Positions 50,238 to 57,542 of a stretch of DNA of 64,000 bases are shown one piece after another. A program made the translations under genes and the position numbers. The notes under the pieces were generated by a model. That model worked only from the letters and a program-made list of their open reading frames with translations. It made no database searches and was not told the origin of the DNA. Each line of letters starts with the position of its first letter. Positions within the stretch are counted from its first letter, which is position 1. The DNA comes from Neorhizobium tomejilense (lineage in GTDB: Bacteria; Pseudomonadota; Alphaproteobacteria; Rhizobiales; Rhizobiaceae): the NCBI GenBank assembly GCA_002968845.1, contig PVBG01000025.1, positions 1-64,000 on the forward strand, given 5' to 3'.

Positions 50238-51557
50238 TCATATCACACCTACCAGCTCGCCCTTCATCGCCTTGCCCGCCACATAGGTCTCGACTACGGC
50301 GCGGTCGTCGCCCATGGTCTGCAGCAGGAAGAGTTCCTCGGCCAGCGTCTTCACCGTTTCCATCCGCAGCCGCATGGCCGGCGTCGAGGCGCCGTTCAGC
50401 ACCACGAGGTCGGCATCGGTGCCGGGCTCCAGCGTGCCGATATGTTCCGCCATCGACAGAGCCTCGGCATTGCCCCTTGTCATCAGGTAAAAACTTTCGA
50501 GCGGGTTCAGGCGCTCGCCGAGGAGTTGCTGGATCTTGTAGGCCTCGTCCATGGTGCGCAGCATCGAATAGCTCGAACCGCCGCCGATGTCGGTTGCGAC
50601 CGCCACCCTGACCGGCTTTTGCCGCCGCATCAGCGATTTCATCGGGAACAGGCCGGAGCCGAGGAAGAGATTGGAGGTCGGGCAGTGGACGGCGACGGCG
50701 CCGGCCTCGGACAACACGTCGGCTTCGCGGTCGGAGAGATGGATCGCGTGGCCGAGCAGGGTCTTGGGCCCAAGAAGGCCGTAATGGGCGTAGATGTCGG
50801 TATAGTCCCTGGCGTCCGGATAGAGCTCGCCCGTGTAGCGGATTTCCTCGTGGTTTTCGGAGAGATGCGTCTGGATATGCAGGTCGGGAAATTCCAGCGC
50901 CAGCGCCTGCGCGGCCTTCATCTGGGCAGGCGTCGAGGTGATCGCGAAGCGCGGGGTGATGGCGACGTGGCAGCGGCCCTTGCCGTGCCAGTCGGCAATC
51001 ACGGCTCTCGTCTCGTCATAACCCATCTGCGGCGTGTCGAGCAGGCCCTGTGGCGCGTTGCGGTCCATCATCACCTTGCCGCCGACCATGCACATGCCGC
51101 GTTTCAAGGCTTCCGCAAAGAACGCGTCGGCCGAGGTCTTGTGAACGGAGCAGTAGGCGACCGCGGTCGTGGTGCCGTGGCGTAGCAGCTCATCGTAGAA
51201 ATGTGTGGCGATGCGCGCCGCGTGCTCGCTTTCGACGAACCGGCATTCCTCCGGAAAGGTGTAGGTGTTCAGCCACTCGAGCAGGTTGGCGGCATAGGAG
51301 GCGATCACCTGCATCTGCGGAAAATGCAGGTGCATGTCGATGAAGCCGGGCAGGATCAGATGCGGCCGGTGGTCGATCTCCCCGATGCCCTCGGGCGCGA
51401 TCGCCTTCACCGTTCCGTAGCTGCCGGCAACCGAGATCTTGTCCCCGTCGATCAGCAGCGCGCCGTCGCTCTCATAGGCGTAACTGTCCGTGTCGGTCAG
51501 GGAGTGCGGAGCGCGCTTGAAGGAGAGCAGCCGTCCGCGGATCAGCATCTGGGTCAT
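50238..51557 (-). CDS. guaD: guanine deaminase
   Basis: 439 residues. Converts guanine to xanthine. Amidohydrolase motifs: metal H-x-H in GFIDMHLHFPQMQVIASY, FPEECRF, HLSENHEEI, LLGHAIHLSD, HCPTSNLFLGSGLFP and the aspartate in ATDIGGGSSYSMLRTMDEAY. Its start overlaps the puuD stop (ATGA), so guaD is the second gene of the puuD-guaD operon. Confidence 0.94.
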   Translation of the reverse strand: MTQMLIRGRLLSFKRAPHSLTDTDSYAYESDGALLIDGDKISVAGSYGTVKAIAPEGIGEIDHRPHLILPGFIDMHLHFPQMQVIASYAANLLEWLNTYTFPEECRFVESEHAARIATHFYDELLRHGTTTAVAYCSVHKTSADAFFAEALKRGMCMVGGKVMMDRNAPQGLLDTPQMGYDETRAVIADWHGKGRCHVAITPRFAITSTPAQMKAAQALALEFPDLHIQTHLSENHEEIRYTGELYPDARDYTDIYAHYGLLGPKTLLGHAIHLSDREADVLSEAGAVAVHCPTSNLFLGSGLFPMKSLMRRQKPVRVAVATDIGGGSSYSMLRTMDEAYKIQQLLGERLNPLESFYLMTRGNAEALSMAEHIGTLEPGTDADLVVLNGASTPAMRLRMETVKTLAEELFLLQTMGDDRAVVETYVAGKAMKGELVGVI

Positions 51558-52780
51558 CGGGATATCGTGCTTTCGTACCAGGCCACCAGCAGCCGGCGTT
51601 CTTCCGGCGAGATGGCGGTGACATTGCCGGGCGGCATGGCATGACTGCGGCCCGCCTGGATATAGATCTCCCGCGCGTGGGCGGCAATCTCCGCGTCCGT
51701 CTCCAGCTTGACGGATTTAGGGGTGAAACTGACACCCTCGTAAACAGGTTCCACCGCATGGCACATGGAACAGCGCGCCTGCACCACGTCCCTTGCTGCA
51801 CCGAAATGAACGTTGGCTGCAAATTGCTGGGCGACCGGGGTCATCGAGGTCTCGGTCTCGCCGGTCAGCACCTTCGGAACGGTCGAGAGCCACATGATGA
51901 CGATGAAGAGCAGCACCGTCACCAGCCAGGTCCAGGTCGGCTTGCCCTTGCGGGCATGGGTGGTGTTGAACCAGTGCCTTATCGTCACGCCCATCAGGAA
52001 GACCAGTGCGGCGATCACCCAGTTGAAATGGGTCGCGAATGCCAGCGGATAGTGGTTCGACAGCATGAAGAAGATGACGGGCAGCGTCAGGTAGTTGTTG
52101 TGCAGCGAGCGCTGCTTGGCGATGGCGCCGTATTTCGGGTCCGGCGTGCGCCCCGCGATCAGGTCGGCAACGACGATCTTCTGGTTGGGAATGATGATGA
52201 AAAAGACGTTGGCCGACATGATCGTCGCGGTAAACGCACCGAGATGCAGGAAGGCGGCGCGGCCGGAGAATACCTGCGTATAGCCCCAGGCCATGAGGAT
52301 CAGCACCAGGAAGAGCAGGCCCATCAGCCCCCAGGTGTTTTTCCCCAGCGGCGACTTGCAGAGCAGGTCGTAGATGATCCAGCCGACAGACAGCGATGCG
52401 AGCGACAGGCCGATCGCCTGCCAGGGCGCGAGATCCATCACCGTGCGGTCGATCAGGAACAGGTCGGCGCCGCCGTAATAGACGATGCAGAGCATCAGGA
52501 AGCCGGAAATCCAGGTGAAATAGCTCTCGTATTTGAACCAGGTCAGGTGCTCGGGCATCTGTGCCGGCGCCACCAGGTATTTCTGGACGTGGTAGAAGCC
52601 GCCGCCATGTACCTGCCATTCCTCGCCATAGACGCCGGCGGGCATGTTTGGGCGCTTCGTCAGTCCCAGATCGAGCGCGATGAAATAGAACGACGAGCCG
52701 ATCCAGGCGATCGCCGTGATGACATGGAACCAGCGGGCGGCGAAACTCAGCCATTCCCAAGCGACGGCATATTCATACAT
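51554..52780 (-). CDS. puuD: membrane urate hydroxylase PuuD with C-terminal cytochrome c
   Basis: 408 residues. Oxidises urate to 5-hydroxyisourate and passes electrons to its own haem c. About eight membrane helices in the first 300 residues (for example WFHVITAIAWIGSSFYFIAL) and histidines at H59, H64 and in SLHNNYLTLP. The C-terminal periplasmic domain has the haem motif C337-S-M-C340-H341 and a methionine ligand in HAMPPGNVT. It is the oxygen-independent replacement for uricase (described from Rhizobiales). First gene of puuD-guaD. Confidence 0.94.
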   Translation of the reverse strand: MYEYAVAWEWLSFAARWFHVITAIAWIGSSFYFIALDLGLTKRPNMPAGVYGEEWQVHGGGFYHVQKYLVAPAQMPEHLTWFKYESYFTWISGFLMLCIVYYGGADLFLIDRTVMDLAPWQAIGLSLASLSVGWIIYDLLCKSPLGKNTWGLMGLLFLVLILMAWGYTQVFSGRAAFLHLGAFTATIMSANVFFIIIPNQKIVVADLIAGRTPDPKYGAIAKQRSLHNNYLTLPVIFFMLSNHYPLAFATHFNWVIAALVFLMGVTIRHWFNTTHARKGKPTWTWLVTVLLFIVIMWLSTVPKVLTGETETSMTPVAQQFAANVHFGAARDVVQARCSMCHAVEPVYEGVSFTPKSVKLETDAEIAAHAREIYIQAGRSHAMPPGNVTAISPEERRLLVAWYESTISR

Positions 52781-53085
52781 TCAGACTTCCCCTTTTTGCC
52801 CCCCGACTCGTCACTTTGGGGAAAAAACCCGGCCAAGGGAAGGGGGCGCTGCCGGGAACACTTTTTGTTCCGCAACGGAACCGGGGCTGGCAGCTTCGAG
52901 TTCCTTTCGCGCGATCCCCATGATTGGCAATAGTAGAGTGTTCTTAATTGTGCATCGCGATAAGTAAGGGTTAATTGGTCAGATCGACTCACGTATTGTG
53001 ACAGTTGCAAGTCAGCCGGCGAAAGCTTGGTAATGCGTGCGGTTCGAGCCGGTGATGGGGGCATTCATCAACGGAGACTAAGCTC
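52781..53085. other. 305-bp region upstream of puuD with a 15-bp dyad
   Basis: No gene is seen. GTTCCGCAACGGAAC at 52867-52881 is a perfect dyad with 6-bp arms, 87 bp upstream of the puuD start, and may be an operator. The right half carries the promoter and GGAG site of the next secreted-protein gene. Confidence 0.5.
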
Positions 53086-53445
53086 ATGCGTGGTATTCTG
53101 ACAGGTGTGATGATTGCGTACGCGTCCTGCATCCAGATCGGTTCGGCCAGTGCCCACGAGGCACACAGCGCGACCGGCGTGACCTGGAAATATGACGGCT
53201 TCTGTTGCAATGGCGACAACCATACCGGCGATTGCCAGATGATCTCGACCAAGAACGTCAAGATCATCGACGGCGGCTACGAGATCATCCTGGGTCCGGG
53301 CGATCATCGGCTGATCACGCGCCCGCATGATTTCAGGTTGCCGCAGAGCCAGGCGAGGAGAAGCCAGGACGAGGAATATCATCTCTGCCTCTATCCGACC
53401 GAAGATACGCTGCGCTGCTTCTACGCGCCGGATATGAGCTATTAG
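53086..53445 (+). CDS. conserved secreted protein of unknown function
   Basis: 119 residues. Signal peptide MRGILTGVMIAYASCIQIGS ending near SASAH, then a compact cysteine-containing domain: WKYDGFCCNGDNHTGDC, YEIILGPGDHRLITRPHDF and EYHLCLYPTEDTLRCFYAP. Six cysteines in the mature part suggest disulfides in the periplasm. A GGAG site precedes the ATG. Similar proteins are scattered in rhizobia and phages, but I know no function. Confidence 0.78.
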   Translation: MRGILTGVMIAYASCIQIGSASAHEAHSATGVTWKYDGFCCNGDNHTGDCQMISTKNVKIIDGGYEIILGPGDHRLITRPHDFRLPQSQARRSQDEEYHLCLYPTEDTLRCFYAPDMSY

Positions 53446-53532
53446 AGGCCGTCAGCGGCCAGAAGTAACATGTCCAGCCGGTTTTCCGTCCAGCAAAGCG
53501 GCGGATAGAAAACCGACTGCAGGGTCCCGACC

Positions 53533-54429
53533 CTAGTCCCGGAATGTCGGCATGGTTTTCCGCATGAAGTCGCGGAAGGCGCGGATTTTCTTGGAGTTCC
53601 TGCGGGCTTCCGGGTAGACGAGCCAATAGTCGCTGCCGTCATAGCCGAGAATGTCGAAAGGCTGGACCAGCCGTCCGAGTGCGATATCGTCGGCATAAAA
53701 TTCCGGCTGCAGGATCCCGACCCCCTGGCCGGCGATCGCGGCGGCGGCCTCGAAGGCCTGCGCCCCGTACCTGCTCACCGGCCGGCCGGTGAGATCGACA
53801 TCCGGCAGGCCGGCTGCGGCAAACCAGACCGGCCACCAGGGATCACCCGGATCGATGATCCTGAGCTTCAGGATGTCCTCGGGCGTCTTCACGCCGCCGA
53901 TCGTGGCGGCGAAATCCGGGCTCAGCATCGGTGTGAAATGATTGCGCATCAGAAAATGCCCGCGCAGGCCCGGCCATTCACCCTTGCCGCTGCGGATCGC
54001 AATGTCGGCCTGTGCCCGCGAAAAATCGATCATCTCCTGCGATGTCTCCAGCCTGACGGCAACGCCCGGGTTTTCGAGCTGGAAGGTGCCCAGATGGCGC
54101 GCCAGCCAGCGCGAGGCGAAGGTCGCCGTCGAATGGATGATCAGCGTGCCCTCCGATGCATCGTGCAGGGTGGAGAGCGCATCGCCCATGATCGCGAAAG
54201 CCTCGGTGATCCTCGGCGCCAGCCGCTCTCCCGCTTCCGTCAGCGAGACCTGCCGCGGCCGGCGCAGGAAAAGCTGCTCGCCGAGCGTGTCCTCCAGAAG
54301 CTTGATCTGGTAGCTCACCGCCGTCTGGGTGAGCCCGAGTTCCTCGCCGGCCCGGGTGAAGCTCATCAGCCGGGCAGCGGCTTCGAACACCCGAAGCGCA
54401 TTCAGCGGAAACTGTTTCGACATCTTCAT
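53533..54429 (-). CDS. LysR-family regulator (GcvA-like), module copy 1
   Basis: 298 residues. HTH: LNALRVFEAAARLMSFTRAG, EELGLTQTAVSYQIKLLED; effector domain with LIIHSTATFASRWLARHL. Belongs to the GcvA/AmpR type. The start at MKMSKQF is chosen because the same start is seen in copy 2 (MKLSRRF); the longer frame adds seven residues. A small basic-protein gene is divergent, and the upstream ATAAGTTCTCTTGATC is shared with copy 2. Confidence 0.85.
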   Translation of the reverse strand: MKMSKQFPLNALRVFEAAARLMSFTRAGEELGLTQTAVSYQIKLLEDTLGEQLFLRRPRQVSLTEAGERLAPRITEAFAIMGDALSTLHDASEGTLIIHSTATFASRWLARHLGTFQLENPGVAVRLETSQEMIDFSRAQADIAIRSGKGEWPGLRGHFLMRNHFTPMLSPDFAATIGGVKTPEDILKLRIIDPGDPWWPVWFAAAGLPDVDLTGRPVSRYGAQAFEAAAAIAGQGVGILQPEFYADDIALGRLVQPFDILGYDGSDYWLVYPEARRNSKKIRAFRDFMRKTMPTFRD

Positions 54430-54546
54430 AGATAAGTTCTCTTGATCCATGCAGACGGTAATTCGATTGGATTACCGAAATTTTCGGGCGCAAATTACCT
54501 CCATATCGATCAAATGAAAACGGGGTATCCCCGTTGGAGGCAAGAG

Positions 54547-54774
54547 ATGTTTTCCATCCTCACCTGGCCGTTCGAGCAGTTCATGCCGAAGCTCGGCATA
54601 GCCGATGCCATCCGCGGCCGGCTGGCGGTCCGCCGCAACAATCTCGATCTCGAAGAAATGCCGCAATCCTTCCAGCGCGACCTCGGTCTGCTCGACGGTC
54701 GCGACAGGCGCGGTCCGCAGGACGAGGGCGCCTTCCACGCGGCAAGGCTCCTCTATTCGCAGCGGAATTTTTGA
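54547..54774 (+). CDS. small DUF1127-like protein, module copy 1
   Basis: 75 residues, preceded by GGAGG. MFSILTWPFEQFMPKLGIAD then RRNNLDLEEMPQSFQRDLGL, where the last part resembles the arginine-rich DUF1127/YjiS C-terminal motif (leucine-x-D-I/L-G-L). DUF1127 proteins bind RNA or affect phosphate and carbon metabolism in some alphaproteobacteria. Divergent from LysR copy 1, likely its target. Confidence 0.6.
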   Translation: MFSILTWPFEQFMPKLGIADAIRGRLAVRRNNLDLEEMPQSFQRDLGLLDGRDRRGPQDEGAFHAARLLYSQRNF

Positions 54775-54878
54775 GCATGCGGCAGGTGGCGGGCTGGTCT
54801 GCTTGACGAGCAGCCATCGGCCCGCTTTATTCGCGGCGGGCCGCCTGGAGCCTGCCTCGATCGCTTGAAGGATTCTGA

Positions 54879-55259
54879 ATGGCCCGGCCCTCTGACCTCG
54901 ATCACATCGCCGGTCTCCTGCAGGCGAAGGCTTCCGCCCTCGTGCGGCAATCGAGGGCGGACCTGGAAGCGCTGCTCGACGAGGAATTCACCTATATCAA
55001 TGCGCGCGGCGAGGTCTGCGACCGCCATCAGTATCTGGACCGGTACTGTTCCGAAACGGGCCTGCGTTTCCTGAAGCAGGAGACGACCGTGGTGCGGATT
55101 GTCCCATTCGAACCTGTCGTCGCCGTCGTGCTCGATTGCGAGGACGAATTCGAGTTCCGGGGCGAGCGGTCCGGCGGTCTTTATCGCGCCCTCTACATGT
55201 TCCGCAAACAGGCGGACCGCTGGCTGTGGTGCGCCGGACAAGCCACCGAGATCCGGTAG
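54879..55259 (+). CDS. SnoaL/NTF2-like protein (DUF4440 type)
   Basis: 126 residues with the NTF2 fold pattern: LLQAKASALVRQSRADLEAL, LDEEFTYINARGEVCDRHQY and a C-terminal beta segment LYRALYMFRKQADRWLWCAG. These small cone-shaped proteins bind ligands or act as isomerases; function open. Convergent with LysR copy 2, 6 bp apart. Confidence 0.75.
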   Translation: MARPSDLDHIAGLLQAKASALVRQSRADLEALLDEEFTYINARGEVCDRHQYLDRYCSETGLRFLKQETTVVRIVPFEPVVAVVLDCEDEFEFRGERSGGLYRALYMFRKQADRWLWCAGQATEIR

Positions 55260-55265
55260 CGCCTG

Positions 55266-56189
55266 CTAGATCGCCTCGCTGCGATTCGTGCCTATGGCCG
55301 CAAGGTCATCGGCGAGCGCCGACTGGATCCAGGTCGCAAAGGCCGTGATCTTCGCCGCATTTCGCCGCGCCGGCGCGTAACACAGCCAATAGGTCTTGCC
55401 GTCGCCGACGCAGAGGTCGAAAGGCTGGAGGAGACGGCCGGATGCCAGATCTTCCCGGAATAGGAACGGGCTCAGCATTGCCACGCCATGGCCGGATATG
55501 GCGGCCCTTGCCTCCAGGTCGAGTGCGCCAAGAGCATTCAGGCTCGTGTGCCTGATCTGCTTCGAGTCGATTTGAGTAGCCTCAAACCATTCGTGCCACC
55601 AGTCACGGGTGTCGGTGATCCAGGGCAGTTTCAAAAGATCGGAAGGCTGCCGTATGCCACCCACGCTTTCCGCCAGTTGCGGAGACAGCATGGGCGCATA
55701 GTTGAGCCGAAAGAGAGGATGGCTGATCAACCCGTCGGATGGCCGGGCGCTGATACAGATCGTGACATCGGCCGAGCCATGGTGGTCGATGTTATCCAGC
55801 TGGCGCAGCAGGCGGACCTCGATTTGCGGGTGCAGGGCCTTGAAAATGTGGAGATGCGGCGACAGCCATTGCGCGGCAAACGATGGGGGCGAGTGGATTT
55901 CCAGCGTTTCCTCGATGCCGTTGCGCGTCGATTGCACCGCCTCGGTCAGCAGCGTGAAAGCCTCCGCCACCTTCGGAAGCAGCTTTTCACCCGTTTCGGT
56001 GAGTTTCAGCGCCCGTGGGCGGCGCAGGAAAACGGTGTCGCCGAGAAAATCCTCCAAGAGCTTGATCTGGTAGGTCACCGCCGTCTGGGTCATGCCGAGT
56101 TCTTCCGCGGCGCGGGTGAAGTTTTCCAGGCGCGCGACGGCCTCGAAGACCCGAAGTGCGTTCAGCGGAAACCGGCGTGATAATTTCAT
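55266..56189 (-). CDS. LysR-family regulator (GcvA-like), module copy 2
   Basis: 307 residues; HTH LNALRVFEAVARLENFTRAA, EELGMTQTAVTYQIKLLED almost the same as copy 1, so a duplication. Effector domain differs more (LEIHSPPSFAAQWLSPHL). Start at MKLSRRF; the longer frame is a shadow of the divergent small gene. The regulatory stretch ATAAGTTCTCTTGATC directly upstream is kept from copy 1. Confidence 0.85.
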   Translation of the reverse strand: MKLSRRFPLNALRVFEAVARLENFTRAAEELGMTQTAVTYQIKLLEDFLGDTVFLRRPRALKLTETGEKLLPKVAEAFTLLTEAVQSTRNGIEETLEIHSPPSFAAQWLSPHLHIFKALHPQIEVRLLRQLDNIDHHGSADVTICISARPSDGLISHPLFRLNYAPMLSPQLAESVGGIRQPSDLLKLPWITDTRDWWHEWFEATQIDSKQIRHTSLNALGALDLEARAAISGHGVAMLSPFLFREDLASGRLLQPFDLCVGDGKTYWLCYAPARRNAAKITAFATWIQSALADDLAAIGTNRSEAI

Positions 56190-56299
56190 CGATAAGTTCT
56201 CTTGATCGCGACCGACTGTATTTGAATTGGAATTCTCCGGCAATCGGCTCCATTGATGGTTGCAACCAAATAATCCTTTCCTGTCGATGTGGAGCAACC

Positions 56300-56533
56300 A
56301 TGCTGTCCGCGGACGCCTATCCGTTGCCTTTGAAATCCTCCCGCCCGGTGTCCGCCTGGCGGCAGCTCGGCCGGTTTTTCCGCAGGCTCCTGCAGCCCGC
56401 GGGTCCAAGCATCCCGGCACTGCCGGACGAGCTGCGCGGCGATGTCGCGCTCCCGGAAGCCGGGCCGCAAAGCCGCGAGGCGGCATTCTGGGACGGGAAA
56501 CGGCGCTCAGGCGGTCGGGATCTGCCGCTTTGA
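56300..56533 (+). CDS. small basic protein, divergent from LysR copy 2
   Basis: 77 residues with GGAG 8 bases upstream of the ATG. SAWRQLGRFFRRLLQPAGPS and a degenerate LPDELRGDVALPE parallel the small protein of copy 1, suggesting a diverged DUF1127-like relative. Its end overlaps the end of xdhC by 27 bp on the opposite strand, which is unusual and lowers confidence. Confidence 0.5.
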   Translation: MLSADAYPLPLKSSRPVSAWRQLGRFFRRLLQPAGPSIPALPDELRGDVALPEAGPQSREAAFWDGKRRSGGRDLPL

Positions 56534-57340
56534 GATCTGCGCCTGCCGCGCGGCGTAGGTTTGAAGCAGTTCGGCGGCGACGAGTGCTGCGATCACGGCC
56601 GGGCGCTTGTCTCTGACCGCCATGCCCCCGATCGGCAGCACGAGACGAGGCAGCATGTCATCGCCGCCGCCCTCGCGCCTCAGCCAGTTGGCGAAGGTGG
56701 CGCGTTTGGTCCGCGAGCCGATCATGCCGACATAGGCAAGGTCGGTGCGTGCCAGTGCCTTTTGGGCAATCAGGAAATCCAGCGCATGGTCGTGGGTGAG
56801 GATGATCGCCGCGCCGCCGGCGGGGATCTTTTCGACAAAGGCTTCCGGCATCGCGGTCAGGTGTTTTTCCGTTTCGGCCGGCAGGTCTTCCAGCGCCTCG
56901 GCGCGGGTCTCTATGACGGTCACCGCGAAGGGCAGGGGTGTCAGCGCCCTTGCGAGTGCCTGGCCGACATGACCCGATCCGAACAGGGTCACCGCCGGTC
57001 GGTCGTCCTCCTCGTCGCGCAGGCGCTTTTCCAGCGTCTCCGCCAGTTCCGGCGTCAACGGCTGGAAGGCAAGCCGGGTATGGCCGCCGCAGCACTGGCC
57101 GATCTCCGGCCCGAGCGGAATATCCATCACCGCCTCGCCGCCGCCCGACAACATTGCCCGGGCATTGTCGATCGCCATATATTCGAACTGTCCCCCGCCG
57201 ATCGTCCCCCAGATCGCGTTGTCGGCGACCAGCATGAACGTGCCGGCTTCGCGGGGCGTGGAGCCCTTCGCCTCGTGGATTTCGACGAGGACGGATTTTG
57301 GATGGGTAGTGATGAAGGTGGGGAAGGATAGGTCGCGCAC
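56507..57340 (-). CDS. xdhC: xanthine dehydrogenase accessory protein XdhC
   Basis: 277 residues from a GTG start (MRDLSFPTF). Binds molybdenum cofactor, aids its sulfuration and delivers it to XdhB. GSTPREAGTFMLV, GTIGGGQFEY, EIGQCCGGHTRLAF, Rossmann part LFGSGHVGQALARAL and YVGMIGSRTKRATFANWLRR are diagnostic. Last gene of xdhA-xdhB-xdhC, separated from xdhB by an inverted repeat pair. Confidence 0.92.
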   Translation of the reverse strand: MRDLSFPTFITTHPKSVLVEIHEAKGSTPREAGTFMLVADNAIWGTIGGGQFEYMAIDNARAMLSGGGEAVMDIPLGPEIGQCCGGHTRLAFQPLTPELAETLEKRLRDEEDDRPAVTLFGSGHVGQALARALTPLPFAVTVIETRAEALEDLPAETEKHLTAMPEAFVEKIPAGGAAIILTHDHALDFLIAQKALARTDLAYVGMIGSRTKRATFANWLRREGGGDDMLPRLVLPIGGMAVRDKRPAVIAALVAAELLQTYAARQAQISKRQIPTA

Positions 57341-57342
57341 TA

Positions 57343-57525
57343 GGCACCCCCCTCTGTCCTGCCGGACATCTCCCCCACAAGGGGAGAGATCGGCAGGACG
57401 CACTGTTCCGCCCCAGTCTCAGCCTTGTCCGCGACGTAAGCCCGTCCCTTCGAGAGGGAGTGGGAGTTGGCCACATCCGATCTCCCCCCTTGAGGGGGAG
57501 ATGCCCGGCAGGGCAGAGGGGGGTA
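57343..57525. repeat. inverted pair of RIME-like repeats between xdhC and xdhB
   Basis: Arms at about 57345-57395 and 57475-57525, with CATCTCCCCCACAAGGGGAGA and CTCCCCCCTTGAGGGGGAGAT cores in opposite orientation and CCTGCCGG / CCCGGCAGG parts. It lies inside the xdhABC transcription unit and could act on mRNA stability. Confidence 0.75.
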
Positions 57526-57542
57526 TGCCGCGGCCGCAGCCA

